Positions 10,595-20,411 of a DNA stretch of 27,315 nucleotides are shown piece by piece. Source of the DNA: Basidiobolus ranarum (lineage: Eukaryota; Basidiobolomycota; Basidiobolomycetes; Basidiobolales). The position numbers and the translations under genes were made by a program. The stretch's first letter is position 1. Each line of letters starts with the position of its first letter. The stretch lies in the NCBI GenBank assembly GCA_040143965.1, contig JASJQH010006999.1:1-27315 (forward strand), given 5' to 3'. The notes under the pieces are model-generated. The model made no database searches. It worked only from the letters and a program-made list of their open reading frames with translations, and was not told the DNA's origin.

Positions 10595-11515
10595 GAAAAT
10601 TTGAAGATTCGAAAAGTAAGCTAGGTAATACTTAAACGCAAGTAAGCAAGGAACAATATAAGACCACTAGTCAAGGGTTGCGGTATTAAACTGAGTTCTA
10701 GCCAAAACATGTATTAGTTGAGATATTAAAATTTGGTCACTATGTTTTCATATAGTAGGTATTGCATGTTTTTTTGTTTGTTAATCGAGCATTTCATTTC
10801 TTGGAATCGTTGTGAGTATTTAGGATGAATTAAAAGTTCTTAGGGGAGTTAGAGAAAATATGTAATATGCACTTGTTATATATCTCTGATTATCCTAAAC
10901 ACCTTCTATTTGTACCTAATACCTGAAAATTTTATGGCCATCTGGCTCATCCAGAAATTTTTCTGCTGACTTACAAAAAGATAAATTCCAGCATCCAAAC
11001 TTTTAACGTGCTAGAAGCATGTGGTATGATTAGGTTAAGGAAGTTAGTGGTCAAGTTTTTGGAACTTTGAATGAGTTTCTATTATATAACTTCTCCCACT
11101 ATTTCTATATAAATCAAAATGGCTTGTTCAGTAAGGAAACATTAAATATGCTAAGCACGACTATTTTGGTTCTGAACACTAATATTTCAAAGGCTAGGAT
11201 AACGTGATTTGATATAGGTAGAAACCTTTCACATGATATTTGGAATGAATCAAACGAAGCCAGCCAATAGTGTGTAACAAGTGATTGATAAGTGATACAG
11301 CTGCGGATCTTAACCCAATTGTAGCCTTTTGGCACTCTACCCCAAATAAGGTTCGTAGCACCCCCAACTACCTAACCCCAGCTATGGCTTGAGATGAGCC
11401 CCCAGTATACACTAATTCCTAATACAGTTGCGCAACAGATGTGTCCTAATCACTGGCTGATACAGTCTCTGAGCATTTAACAAGCTCACGGACCCCGCGT
11501 ATTTACCTTAACACG
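10595..11515. other. Intergenic region before the P450
   Basis: AT-rich with no supported gene. A 73-codon frame on the minus strand (11335-11114) has no recognisable feature. No clear TATA box is seen near the P450 start. Confidence 0.45.
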
Positions 11516-13177
11516 ATGATACTGACCTTAATTCTAGTGAGTCTAGCGTTCTACGTATTCTGGGATACATATCTCAAAAATTCCCAGTACTCTCATATTC
11601 CTGGACCCAAAGGGATTCCCATATTTGGTAATGTCTTTCAAATGCGCTTCGAATATTTAATTCGGGATTTTGAAGCTTGGGCTTGGAAGTATGGAAAAGT
11701 TTTTCGCTTGAATTTGGCACATAAGCCATGCCTTGTCATATCAGACATGCAAATGTGTCTCGAAATTTTGAAAGCAAGACCCGATGGATTCTCTCGTGGC
11801 GCCGGATTAGCCAAAGTTGCAGAGGAGCTCAAGATCAATGGTATCTTTACTCACGAAGGTGAAGAATGGAGGCATTCCAGATATTGGATTGCCTCTGCAT
11901 TCTCTCCAGCCAAAGTCCGAGAGTTCAAGAAGTGCGTATGGCACCACTCGAAGAAACTCCAAGAAAAACTTCGCGATATATCTGAGCAACAGACTTCTCT
12001 ACTGGCTGCCAAGCATAAAGATATATCGGATTCAAAGTTCTCCATCAAGAATCAGTATGATGGCAAGGATATGACTGACAGCATTATAAGTGAAATTCAG
12101 TCCACAGTTCTCTCGATTATTTGTGATATCTCCTTCTCTTGGGGTGAGAATAACTTCCTCTCTCATGATATCATTTCAAGAAGCAAAGTTTTCATGGCTC
12201 GTATGTTTGAGCGCGCACATGCCATGTTCCCAATCTGGAAGTTCTACAAGGGGGAGAAGGATACAATAGCCGAGAGTATGAGGGATGAGTTCTCTAAGCG
12301 AATCCAGGCACTGATAGATAGTGGTTATAAGTCACAGGGAACTCAAGGCTCGCGGACCTTGCTTGAATCGCTGATGAATAGCACTCTTGAAGCGGAAGGG
12401 GAGACTGATGATTTATCCGAAAAACGTCGACGAATGCATCGACTCACAGATGACCAACTGAAGGCTAATCTCTTGACTGTGATAATGGCTGGATATGGTA
12501 AGTAATCACCTTGTATTACATCACTGCTATGGACTAACTTAAATATTTGATTAGAAACCACTGCTACGGTAATGAGCTGGGTTCTGTATGAGCTGGCCAA
12601 GAACCCTCAATATCAGGAAAGAATCCGGGCAGAGTTGAAACAAACTTTCGGAGATGTCAATCAGTTAGACATCGACCAGGATCTAACGGTTATTGAGAAA
12701 GTCCTTAACTCTCCCGATGTACATATTCCATTCACCTATGCTCTTATCCAGGAGTCTCACCGCATTCACTCAGTGGCGCCAATTTTTCAACTAACCGCAT
12801 TAAAGGATCATGAAATCCAAGGAGTCAAGATCACCCAAGGCACTGAACTATTCCTCCTTACTCGAGTTGCTACTCTTCGGTCATGGCCTACTGCAGATCC
12901 GTTCAAGTTCAATCCTGGGCAATGGCTAGGTGAGAATGGAGAGAGTGAAGATCAAATCAAAACCATGAATCAACTCGGACTCACCTTCGGTTATGGACCA
13001 CGAGTGTGCCCAGGGCGACATCTAGCAGAAACCGAGCTGGTTGTCCTAACCTCCTTAATTGCCGGCAATTTCCAATTATCTTTGATTGATACACCACCAG
13101 CTGAAGAGCCAGTCATGGAGAAGATGCAATTCACAACTTACCCAGCAAACATTCATATTCGTATCAAGTCAATCTAG
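11516..13177 (+). CDS. Cytochrome P450 monooxygenase, two exons
   Basis: Exons 11516-12497 and 12555-13177 join to a 534-residue protein across a 57-nt GT-AG intron that splits the I-helix codon, restoring AGYETTA (oxygen-activation motif around residue 328). An N-terminal membrane anchor (residues 1-18, hydrophobic) and the proline hinge HIPGPKGIPIFGN place it on the ER membrane. The K-helix ExxR is ESHR (394-397). The heme loop is FGYGPRVCPG with Cys479 as the axial thiolate. The PERF-like region is present as FNPGQWL, somewhat divergent. The overall layout fits a microsomal class II P450 needing NADPH-P450 reductase. Substrate cannot be deduced. Polyadenylation-like AATAAA lies just after the stop (about 13187). 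The next gene downstream is an SDR on the same strand. Confidence 0.93.
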
Positions 13178-13401
13178 AACATGCAAATAAATACATCATT
13201 CACATACCATTCACGTACCTATACTCATGTCTAAATGGCCTCTCTCTCATACATATCTTGGTAATAGCCTAAACAAGTATGGCACTATTGTATGTCACTA
13301 TTGTTATATATATTATGTCTCACTCTAGGTTACCTGGTCCTTCTCAACCCTCGGATTTAGCTAATTTTGTAGATTTTTACTTGACCCGTCACACAACCAA
13401 C

Positions 13402-13418
13402 TTAGGGTTAGGGTTAGG
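13402..13418. repeat. Interstitial telomere-like tract (TTAGGG)
   Basis: TTAGGGTTAGGGTTAGG, nearly three telomere units, in the intergenic space 340 bp upstream of the SDR gene. It is the G-rich strand, opposite in sense to the tract at 110-130. Too short to be a fused chromosome end. Possible origins are insertion at a repaired break, or a binding site for a TTAGGG-binding protein. Confidence 0.75.
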
Positions 13419-13631
13419 AAGCACAGCCCTAACTTTATATATTATTGCCCAATAACTCACTAGGCACGTGGACCAGACTACGGAAGACAACATCTGATAG
13501 TACATGCAGCGTCTCTCAGCGTCTCTGGTTAAGGTTTGGATTAGATTGGCAGAAAACATGTCAGACACTTGCCCAGTATGGTAATAGCAACCTGTTTCAT
13601 AACCTGGTGTATTTGAACGTACATGAATGAG

Positions 13632-13684
13632 TCAAGTGGCGCACCTTGGATTTCAGAGAGCATTACTATAAATATGCCACTTGA
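13632..13684. promoter_or_regulatory. Inverted repeat framing the TATA box of the SDR gene
   Basis: TCAAGTGGC (13632-13640) and its exact reverse complement GCCACTTGA (13676-13684) flank TATAAAT at 13667-13673, about 90 bp before the ATG. The halves contain CAAGTG/CACTTG, an E-box-like core. It could be an operator for a dimeric regulator or a hairpin in the leader. Only the symmetry is seen; the role is inferred. Confidence 0.4.
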
Positions 13685-13759
13685 TCAGAAGACCAGCCGA
13701 TAAAGCAACTCCACCCTCCACATCACTTTCCCAACAAACCTTGTCGTAGTAAGCACAGT

Positions 13760-14573
13760 ATGCGCGTTCTAGTTGTCGGTGGAACCGGAAATGTTGGAAA
13801 ACTTGTCTTACAGCAACTGCTTGAACGAGGCCTTGAGGTAAGGGCCATTGTGCGCTCACCGCAATCACTGCCTACCACTATTAGCACCAATCCAAAACTG
13901 TCAGTAATTACGGCCAGCTTGCTGGATCTTAATGAAGACGAACTGGTGGGCCATGTCAAAGGGTGTGACGCGGTTATATCGACCCTGGGACATAATTTGA
14001 ACTACGGTCGCATTCCCATTCTTGGTTAGTACCTGGGTTGATGCGACTTTAGCTCTAAATCCTATTGTCTAATTTATTATGATGACTATTTTTACAGGTA
14101 TCTGGGCGGCACCACAAGATCTGGTTCTAAGTGCTTCCAAGAAGTTGTGTAGTGCCATTCAAAAGATCCAGCCAGCTGCTCCAATTAAATATATTCTTTT
14201 AAATACGACTGGCGTCAGCAATCCAGCAGGGACAGATACCCACGTCCGAAGTGGTTTAGAGTCAGTACTCGTTTCCACAATGCAGACATTACTTCCGCCA
14301 TATTCAGACAGTGTCCTTTCAGCCCAATACGTTAGTAAGGAGATTGGGACTGAAAATCAATACATTGAATGGACTACTGTACGTCCCGATGGCTTTATTG
14401 ATGGAGAAATTAGTGAATACACTCTCAAACCATCCCCCGAACATGCATTCTACCAGCCTGACCATACCACAAAGGCGAATATCGCCCATTTTATGTGTGA
14501 GTTGGTAGTAAATTCAGACACCTGGAATGAGTGGAAATTCAAAATGCCCATTATAATTGATGCTAAACAGTAA
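13760..14573 (+). CDS. Atypical short-chain dehydrogenase, NmrA/NAD(P)-binding (PF13460-like), two exons
   Basis: Exons 13760-14024 and 14098-14573, joined over a 73-nt GT-AG intron, encode 246 residues. The N-terminus MRVLVVGGTGNVGKLV holds the dinucleotide-binding loop GGTGNVG (residues 7-13) after the first strand of a Rossmann fold. VRAIVRSP follows strand 2 and its Arg residues suggest NADP(H) preference. GCDAVISTLG is the strand-4 region. The second exon continues with KYILLNTTGVSN and TTVRPDGFIDGE, typical of this family's loop and C-terminal substrate region. No YxxxK catalytic pair is evident, as in redox-sensor or isomerase-type members. Its position 580 bp behind the P450 on the same strand makes a shared pathway possible but unproven. 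Confidence 0.88.
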
Positions 14574-14978
14574 ATATAAGCGTAAAAACCAGCGTAAATA
14601 TAAACTATCTATAAATGAATATAAATAACTTGAATGTTTCAAGACCTAGTGATTTGTAATAGTTATAATTCCTTTGTATTTCATATTATTTTAGATATTG
14701 GGCTTCAGTGTGAATGATTTAGCTTGAAAGCTTAACTGTTGGATAAATTTGTGGTGTAACTGTTGTAAGTATTTAAGATAATTACGCAAGTATATATCCA
14801 CATGTTAAACATGATGAAATATGTTAGGATATTGGAGATATTGGAGAAATGGTGTGGGGAGTTGTGCACGAGTTGAAAGAAACTGCTATTTCTCAATAAT
14901 TCCGAAATATGTCCAAAATATATGATATGCTTTAATTTAAGTAATATTCAGTAATTATAAATCAATGTATAGGCACTT
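14574..14978. other. Intergenic region after the SDR gene
   Basis: AT-rich spacer; nothing beyond possible polyadenylation strings is seen. It ends at the next LTR-like repeat. Confidence 0.45.
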
Positions 14979-15323
14979 TGTTAAAGTATTTTGGGAGCCT
15001 GTAGGAAGTGGTTTGGAGAAATAGAGAAATTGGTGGTTTTCACCTATTGATTTAATGAATAGAAAGTAGACACCGATAGTTTTGTCAAAATATAAACAAA
15101 ATAATGTTTATAATGTGTTAAGGAAGGTCCAGGAACATGTATGCAGAGTTTGGGGTCTCTAGCACAAATTTGAAAAAATCTATATATCTGAGAACTTCCA
15201 AATAAATTCCGATTGAGAATATCTTAGTGAAATATAGGATAACTAAATTCTAAGCTATACAAGATAACTAAATATTAAGCTATATATGACTATATAGGTG
15301 TTAAGACAATGCTAATATCAACA
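14979..15323 (-). repeat. Solo-LTR-like element, copy 3
   Basis: About 345 bp, reverse orientation, with TGTTAAAG...ATCAACA ends matching copies 1 and 2. It carries a short internal duplication (about 15234-15290). It is followed immediately by copy 4 in the opposite sense. No internal retroelement genes are present; the divergence between copies indicates age. Confidence 0.6.
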
Positions 15324-15324
15324 G

Positions 15325-15543
15325 GTTCTCAGATATGTAGATTTTTTCAAACTTGCTCTAGAAGCCCCAAACTTTGCACATGTGTTCATGAGACCTTCTT
15401 AATATATTGTTCACATTTTTGTTTGTTCACCTCTTGACAACACTACAAGTGTCAACTGAATACGCAATAAATTAATAAGTGAGAATCATTATCTCTTCTA
15501 GTTCTCCAAACCACTTCCAACAAACTCCCAAAATACTGCAACA
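15325..15543 (+). repeat. Solo-LTR-like element, copy 4 (partial), head-to-head with copy 3
   Basis: About 219 bp in forward sense ending CTGCAACA. It lacks roughly the first third seen in copy 1 and begins right after the end of copy 3. The two therefore form a large imperfect palindrome with arms of about 215 bp. Old and without coding capacity. Confidence 0.6.
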
Positions 15544-15825
15544 TAAGCCCCATTACATGAATTTACCCACTTTATTCTATTATGTAGCTTGCTCCAGTAG
15601 AACCAGTTGCTGTTTATTATTGAAGCCAGATTCAACAATAATCAAAATCCTTTGCTGTCTCCACATCATTTCTGTAAAAGTATAGAGCTAAGCTTCAGAT
15701 ATCTCATAGCTATGAATACTGCAACATAAAAGTACTCAAACTATGTTGACTATTGCTATTATGTAATTGTATTCTACTTGTGATATTCGAATTAAGGTTT
15801 TGGAAGTAAAATTTTTGTTCGATAT

Positions 15826-15961
15826 TGACGCATTAATAAGCTGTTGTTATCTAGGTGTTTGACGCATTAATAAGCTGATGTTATCCAAGTGTTTGACACA
15901 TTAATAGGCCGATGTTATCCAGGTGTCTGATGCATTAATAAGTTGATGTTATCTATGTGTG
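15826..15961. repeat. Minisatellite, four units of 34 bp
   Basis: Units begin at 15826, 15860, 15894 and 15928 with TGAYGCATTAATAAGCTG (one variant TGACACATTAATAGG). All four keep a strict 34-bp period with scattered substitutions. Noncoding in all frames. Confidence 0.9.
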
Positions 15962-16032
15962 GATGGCACTACGAATACTAACTTCATCTGAAAAACTGAA
16001 AATTTGTAACTTCCAGATAAACTAAGGGCAAC

Positions 16033-16100
16033 CTTAATTGAGTAAATCAGAGTAAAGTTAAATGAACTTAATTGAGTAAATCAGAGTAAAGTTGAATGAA
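16033..16100. repeat. Tandem duplication, two units of 34 bp
   Basis: CTTAATTGAGTAAATCAGAG and its continuation are repeated twice with a 34-bp period and near identity. The unit is unrelated to the minisatellite 70 bp upstream although the period is the same. Confidence 0.85.
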
Positions 16101-16137
16101 GCTAGACATAGCATCATATACACCATAGTATAAAGTA

Positions 16138-16423
16138 CTAGGTTATTATGTCAATGGTTTCTGTTAGAAGTAATAAGATATACCATATAAACAAAACTCG
16201 TATGGGTGATTCGGCCACAGCTCCTGGGTCTGATAAACCATTGTCGAGAGTTAGTAATCTGGTGAAGGTTATCTCTATATTCCACCTGGGAGTATATTTA
16301 CCCCTTGGTTCCCACATAAGGATTGGTTCCAGCTTAGGGAGTGGATTAACTTTCAATTTCCTCTCATTGGCAATTCAGAATACATCCTTTCTCTGGATCC
16401 TGAATGACAAATCTCCAACATAA
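16138..16423. other. Stretch open on both strands, coding status unclear
   Basis: The plus strand is open for 91 codons (16148-16423) and the minus strand for 72 codons (16356-16138) over the same bases. The local base composition is less AT-rich than its flanks. The minus frame (KLEPILMWEPRGKYTPRWNI) and the plus frame (GDSATAPGSDKPLSRVSNLV) both look protein-like, but I recognise no family. It may be a fragment of a dead gene or transposon. Confidence 0.3.
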
Positions 16424-18382
16424 TATATTTAAAGCAACAGCAATTATGGGTCATAAAGGTAGTCCACAGCTATAAATAAGTCAGAGTGTATTAGGAATAG
16501 GGAATATCAGTAACATGTTAGTAGTGAATAGGCATTGGATATTACATAAATGTACAGAATAAATATAGAAACTACAATATATATAGTATTGTATCTCGGG
16601 TCTTGTAGATTATTTGAGTTGATATCAGGTGAGCTGTTACAAAAGGAAATCTTATTCCTTAACCCTAATATTGACAATCTCGCTCGCTATATCTTGCTAA
16701 CCCTTGGTAAGTGATACAAGTTTAGTGAGATTACAAGCATATCCAAATATATAGATAGCCAAGGTGTATTCCTGAGTGATGGCACACAAGTGATGACACA
16801 CAGGCTGTATCTGAGCTTATTACAACTTCCTTTGCTTAAGGTTATCTCCACAATAAAATAAAAAAATAACATCTCCCAAGAAGGATTCATATATAGTGTG
16901 TAAATAGATATATACATTCTTGATATATAGGTTCCTTAACCCCTCTTGTTCTAGATATATACGTTCATCAACTCTAACATAACCACTCCCTCATTAACAC
17001 ACCTCAATTAGACTCGCACTTGCACTTGCATGACAACAATGTCTAAGACAGGAATTTATGGCATAATTGCAGGCATAATGAGACATTCCAAATGAGGCGG
17101 ATCGTGTTACTGAAAATCCAAGTTGATTGGTTTCACCAACCATAACCCTTGGTAACAGCATTTCCAAAACAGATATCCCTAACGGATATTCCGAACGGTA
17201 GCAACTTTATCCAACCTATATTCTCAGCCAATCCAGCTGCACCAGCCTTGCGTTCCAACCTAGTGTCAACACAAACACATCATACCTTCAAATTGACAAC
17301 AAATCAGGAAATCTCCATGTTTGATCTCGGATTTTCCAATGCCCGAGAGTTGGTGTCACTTTTTTGACACCTTTCACTTACTTGACAGCTAAGAGATGGC
17401 CAACCTGGGCTCACCCCCTTCTCTTCAAAGCTGGCTTCTTCCCATATTAACATGTATCTATGGTTCTTCTCATATTAACATGTATCTATATTTTGAATGG
17501 ATGGACGGGTGAGGGTGGGAGTGAGGGCAAGTGGGAGGGGAGGGTAATATCTAGGAGTATTTCTTACCTCCCTACTTTCCATGGTCGAACCACCTATTAC
17601 GTCATAAAAGAAAAAAGAAAATTCCAAGCCACGTTAGAAGTTTCTTTGGAAAGTAATGATTCATATATGGTGTATCCAATGTATCCAATGCACGTAAGCC
17701 TCTTTTGGGAGAGTGTGACCCAGCTCGAAGTAGATCTAAATCGTAGTGGGTTGTTTGATTTGTAACCATGTCTCTATCCATATCCACTCACCTATCAGCT
17801 CTTCCACGCTCGCCTATCATCAGCCTGGAAATATCCTTGAGATTATTCCCGAGAACTTGGTGTTTGAGCGTTTTATTTATGGGAATAGCCCTCTCTCGCT
17901 TCTTTAGATTAACCATCATTGGACTAGATAGTCGAGCTTTTAAAATTTCCTACTTATTTCCAGAAAGGGAGGATAAACAAAGTTGGCCAGTCTATTAAAA
18001 CGATATTTGCAGTCAGACTTTTTTGGCCGCTACAACCAATCATTTCGGATAGCTTGATTTGTAGTTACTGCTATTATCTTGTTTGTTAATCTGGCCAAAC
18101 TGCTGGCCCTTGGTATATATTCTCATTCATTAGATATGGGAATTGGTTTTCATACCCAACTATCCTTTCATTCCAAAGAACAATTAGAGTTACCCAGCTT
18201 GCTATTTTAGCTGTAACCGTAGTCCTAGTAGTGCTTCTATTACTCTTGTTTCTCATTTCATTAGATTCCATATTCGCTACCAGCAACGTTATCTTTCTGA
18301 TACCACTTGAGCTCTTTTTTCGTAGTTTATGTCATACCTGCAATACAACCAACCTCATTTTAACGACACGAACTAATTCAAA
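16424..18382. other. Long intergenic region upstream of the HSF gene
   Basis: Mostly AT-rich. A 28-bp-period direct repeat (CATATTAACATGTATCTAT twice) lies at 17436-17490. A GAA-nn-TTC pair near 17637 resembles a minimal heat-shock element. Frames at 17149-17367, 17460-17765 and 17768-17998 show no domain and are not called. Part of 17.5-18.38 kb may be promoter and 5' UTR of the HSF gene. Confidence 0.4.
17436..17490. repeat. Two-copy direct repeat, 28-bp period
   Basis: TTCTTCYCATATTAACATGT plus ATCTAT occurs twice in tandem, differing at one or two positions. No function assigned. Confidence 0.7.
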
Positions 18383-19736
18383 ATGAACCAGCATATTCCT
18401 GCACAGAACTTACAAATTCCCCAACAGATTGAGGTGGACAATGGCACACCACAAACTCCCACGTCACCTACTTCTAGTGAAAGCCCCTCTAACAAATCCT
18501 CTCCTTCTCCAAACGTAAAAATCATGAACAACAACTTTGTGCACAAATTGCATGGGTAAATATGAACTTGATTCGAGAATTTTTGCCTAGTCTCTTCTAA
18601 CATGAAACCTTTTTTTTCAAGGATGGTCATTGACAAACAATACCAACATCTTATCTCATGGAATTATTCTGGCACCTCATTTATTGTATGTAACATTATG
18701 GAATTCTCCAAAGAGGTATTACCAAAACATTTCAAGCATAACAATTTCTCAAGTTTTGTTAGACAACTCAACATGTAAGTGGTAGTTTATTTGAAAGCTG
18801 AGTATGAAGTAGTTGAACTTATTTTATTTCTCTTGAAGGTATGGTTTTCATAAAGTGAACAAATCCCCCAGAGGACACCGAACCCTAGCCGAGAATCAAA
18901 TTTGGGAGTTTTCGCACCCAAAGTTTTTACGTGGTCGCCCTGACTTATTGGATGACATCAAAAGAAAAGCAATGGAGTCAGAAACTCTGAGAAGAGAGAC
19001 TGGTGACTTACATGCCCATATTACCATGATGCAAGTAACTCAATCAGATATGATGCAAAGAATCGCTCACCTCCAAGCAAACTTATCTGAGGTGGTTCGA
19101 GAGCTTACTGAGACAAGAAAACGCCAGTCGATGCAACAACAAATGATAAAGAGTATGATGGATCATCTTCACCAGCAAAATCCATCCGTTCCTGGTGAGT
19201 CAATTAGTGACAAAACCTTCCATGTATGTATTGAGTTCTAATGATCGATTTATTCATCTATAACAGTGTACCCTACCGGTATGAATAGTCCAAACATCAA
19301 AAGCGAGGGAGATAGGCCACCGATTTATATCACCAGCCCCGAAGGATCCAACAATATGGTGCACAATATGCAACTTAATATACCAGCTAACGGACAAGTT
19401 CAAAGCCATGGGAATAGTCTTCAACCGACTCCCACCATGCCTAACCCCCAGACGTTTCAGCAAAACACGTTCAATCGTAGCGGGTTGCAAATTCAAATTG
19501 GCGCCAACTATTTAAATCAACCCAATGCAAATACCATGGTACCAACCCAGATGTCTCCTGAAAACTTCCACTCTTTTAACCAAACCATGAATCCCTCTTT
19601 ACCCCCATCGCCCCACTCACCTCTAGGTATTGTCTCTGACGATGACCTCAATAGCCCCATCTATGGCTCTAACCCACACAACCACTTCCGTAATCCTGAT
19701 TATGGAAGTGAAGGTCAGACACTATTCAACATGTAA
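18383..19736 (+). CDS. HSF-type DNA-binding transcription factor, four exons
   Basis: Exons 18383-18555, 18622-18774, 18839-19194 and 19267-19736 give 383 residues with three GT-AG introns of 64-72 nt. A Ser/Pro/Thr-rich N-terminus (1-48) precedes the winged-helix HSF domain (about 51-150). Its recognition segment is HFKHNNFSSFVRQLNMYGFH (97-113), then a short wing and FLRGRPDLLDDIKRKA. Residues about 155-222 form a Met/Gln-rich amphipathic, probably coiled-coil region like HSF HR-A/B for oligomerisation. The rest is Asn/Pro/Gln-rich and disordered. The introns cut the DNA-binding domain before MVIDK and within NMYGF. It could be Hsf1 or a Sfl1-like regulator; Skn7 is unlikely because no receiver domain follows. 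It is convergent with the chitin deacetylase. Confidence 0.92.
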
Positions 19737-20411
19737 ATTGAGATAGAGCCTAGTCTTGGATATTTCGACTAGTTTTCCTTAACATTCCACTTGATATCTT
19801 TGTCCCCATTACTGCGCTTATCACATCAACCATAGGATTATTTACCGGGAGAGGGAGGAGGATCGAGTCTACTTTAACGTTGTTATGGTTGAAGTTGAGG
19901 TTATTATAGCGATAGATTAATATAGTCCATTTGCATTTGCACTTGTACCTGTACCTGTACCAGTAGCCATTCATGTATTTTTTCCGTTTCAGTTTTGGTT
20001 TTGTCAGCTTTCTATTGTCCTTTTATTTTATCCGATCATTCTTTATTTTCCTTGAACAATATTTTGTTGTATATCTTGACTGTCGGTTATGACTATTTAC
20101 CCTATTGTAAAATAGTTCATTAAACTGATTTTATATTCACTTTAATAACATAAAATATTCTCTATCTTTATTTCTCAAATTCGACTTTGATTTATTCCTT
20201 AGTATACTACTAGACAAGTCGTTCCATAATGTTAAGCAGTAAGTGACTTAGTGAAATACGAGTTAACTTGGAGATGAAATTGTTTTACATAACAAGGATT
20301 CATCATTTGGATAGAAAATTTCAATTCATGGTTATTGGATATCAAAATAAATAAATAACTACTACAAAATCTGAGAATAATTGGATGGTATGATGTTAGA
20401 GAGGGCTGTGT
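19737..20411. other. Convergent 3' intergenic region
   Basis: AT-rich space between the HSF stop and the chitin deacetylase stop, presumably holding both 3' UTRs. A short run of CTGTAC-type hexamers lies near 19950. No gene is seen. Confidence 0.5.

Noticed and set aside
11114-11335. 73-codon minus-strand frame before the P450
   Set aside because: No domain, no promoter signal and composition like the surrounding spacer.
13402-13418. Chromosome end or telomere fusion
   Set aside because: The tract is under three units long and flanked by unique gene-bearing DNA on both sides.
17149-17998. Three plus-strand frames of 72-101 codons
   Set aside because: One lacks an ATG start, none shows a domain, and the region is more likely promoter or leader of the HSF gene.
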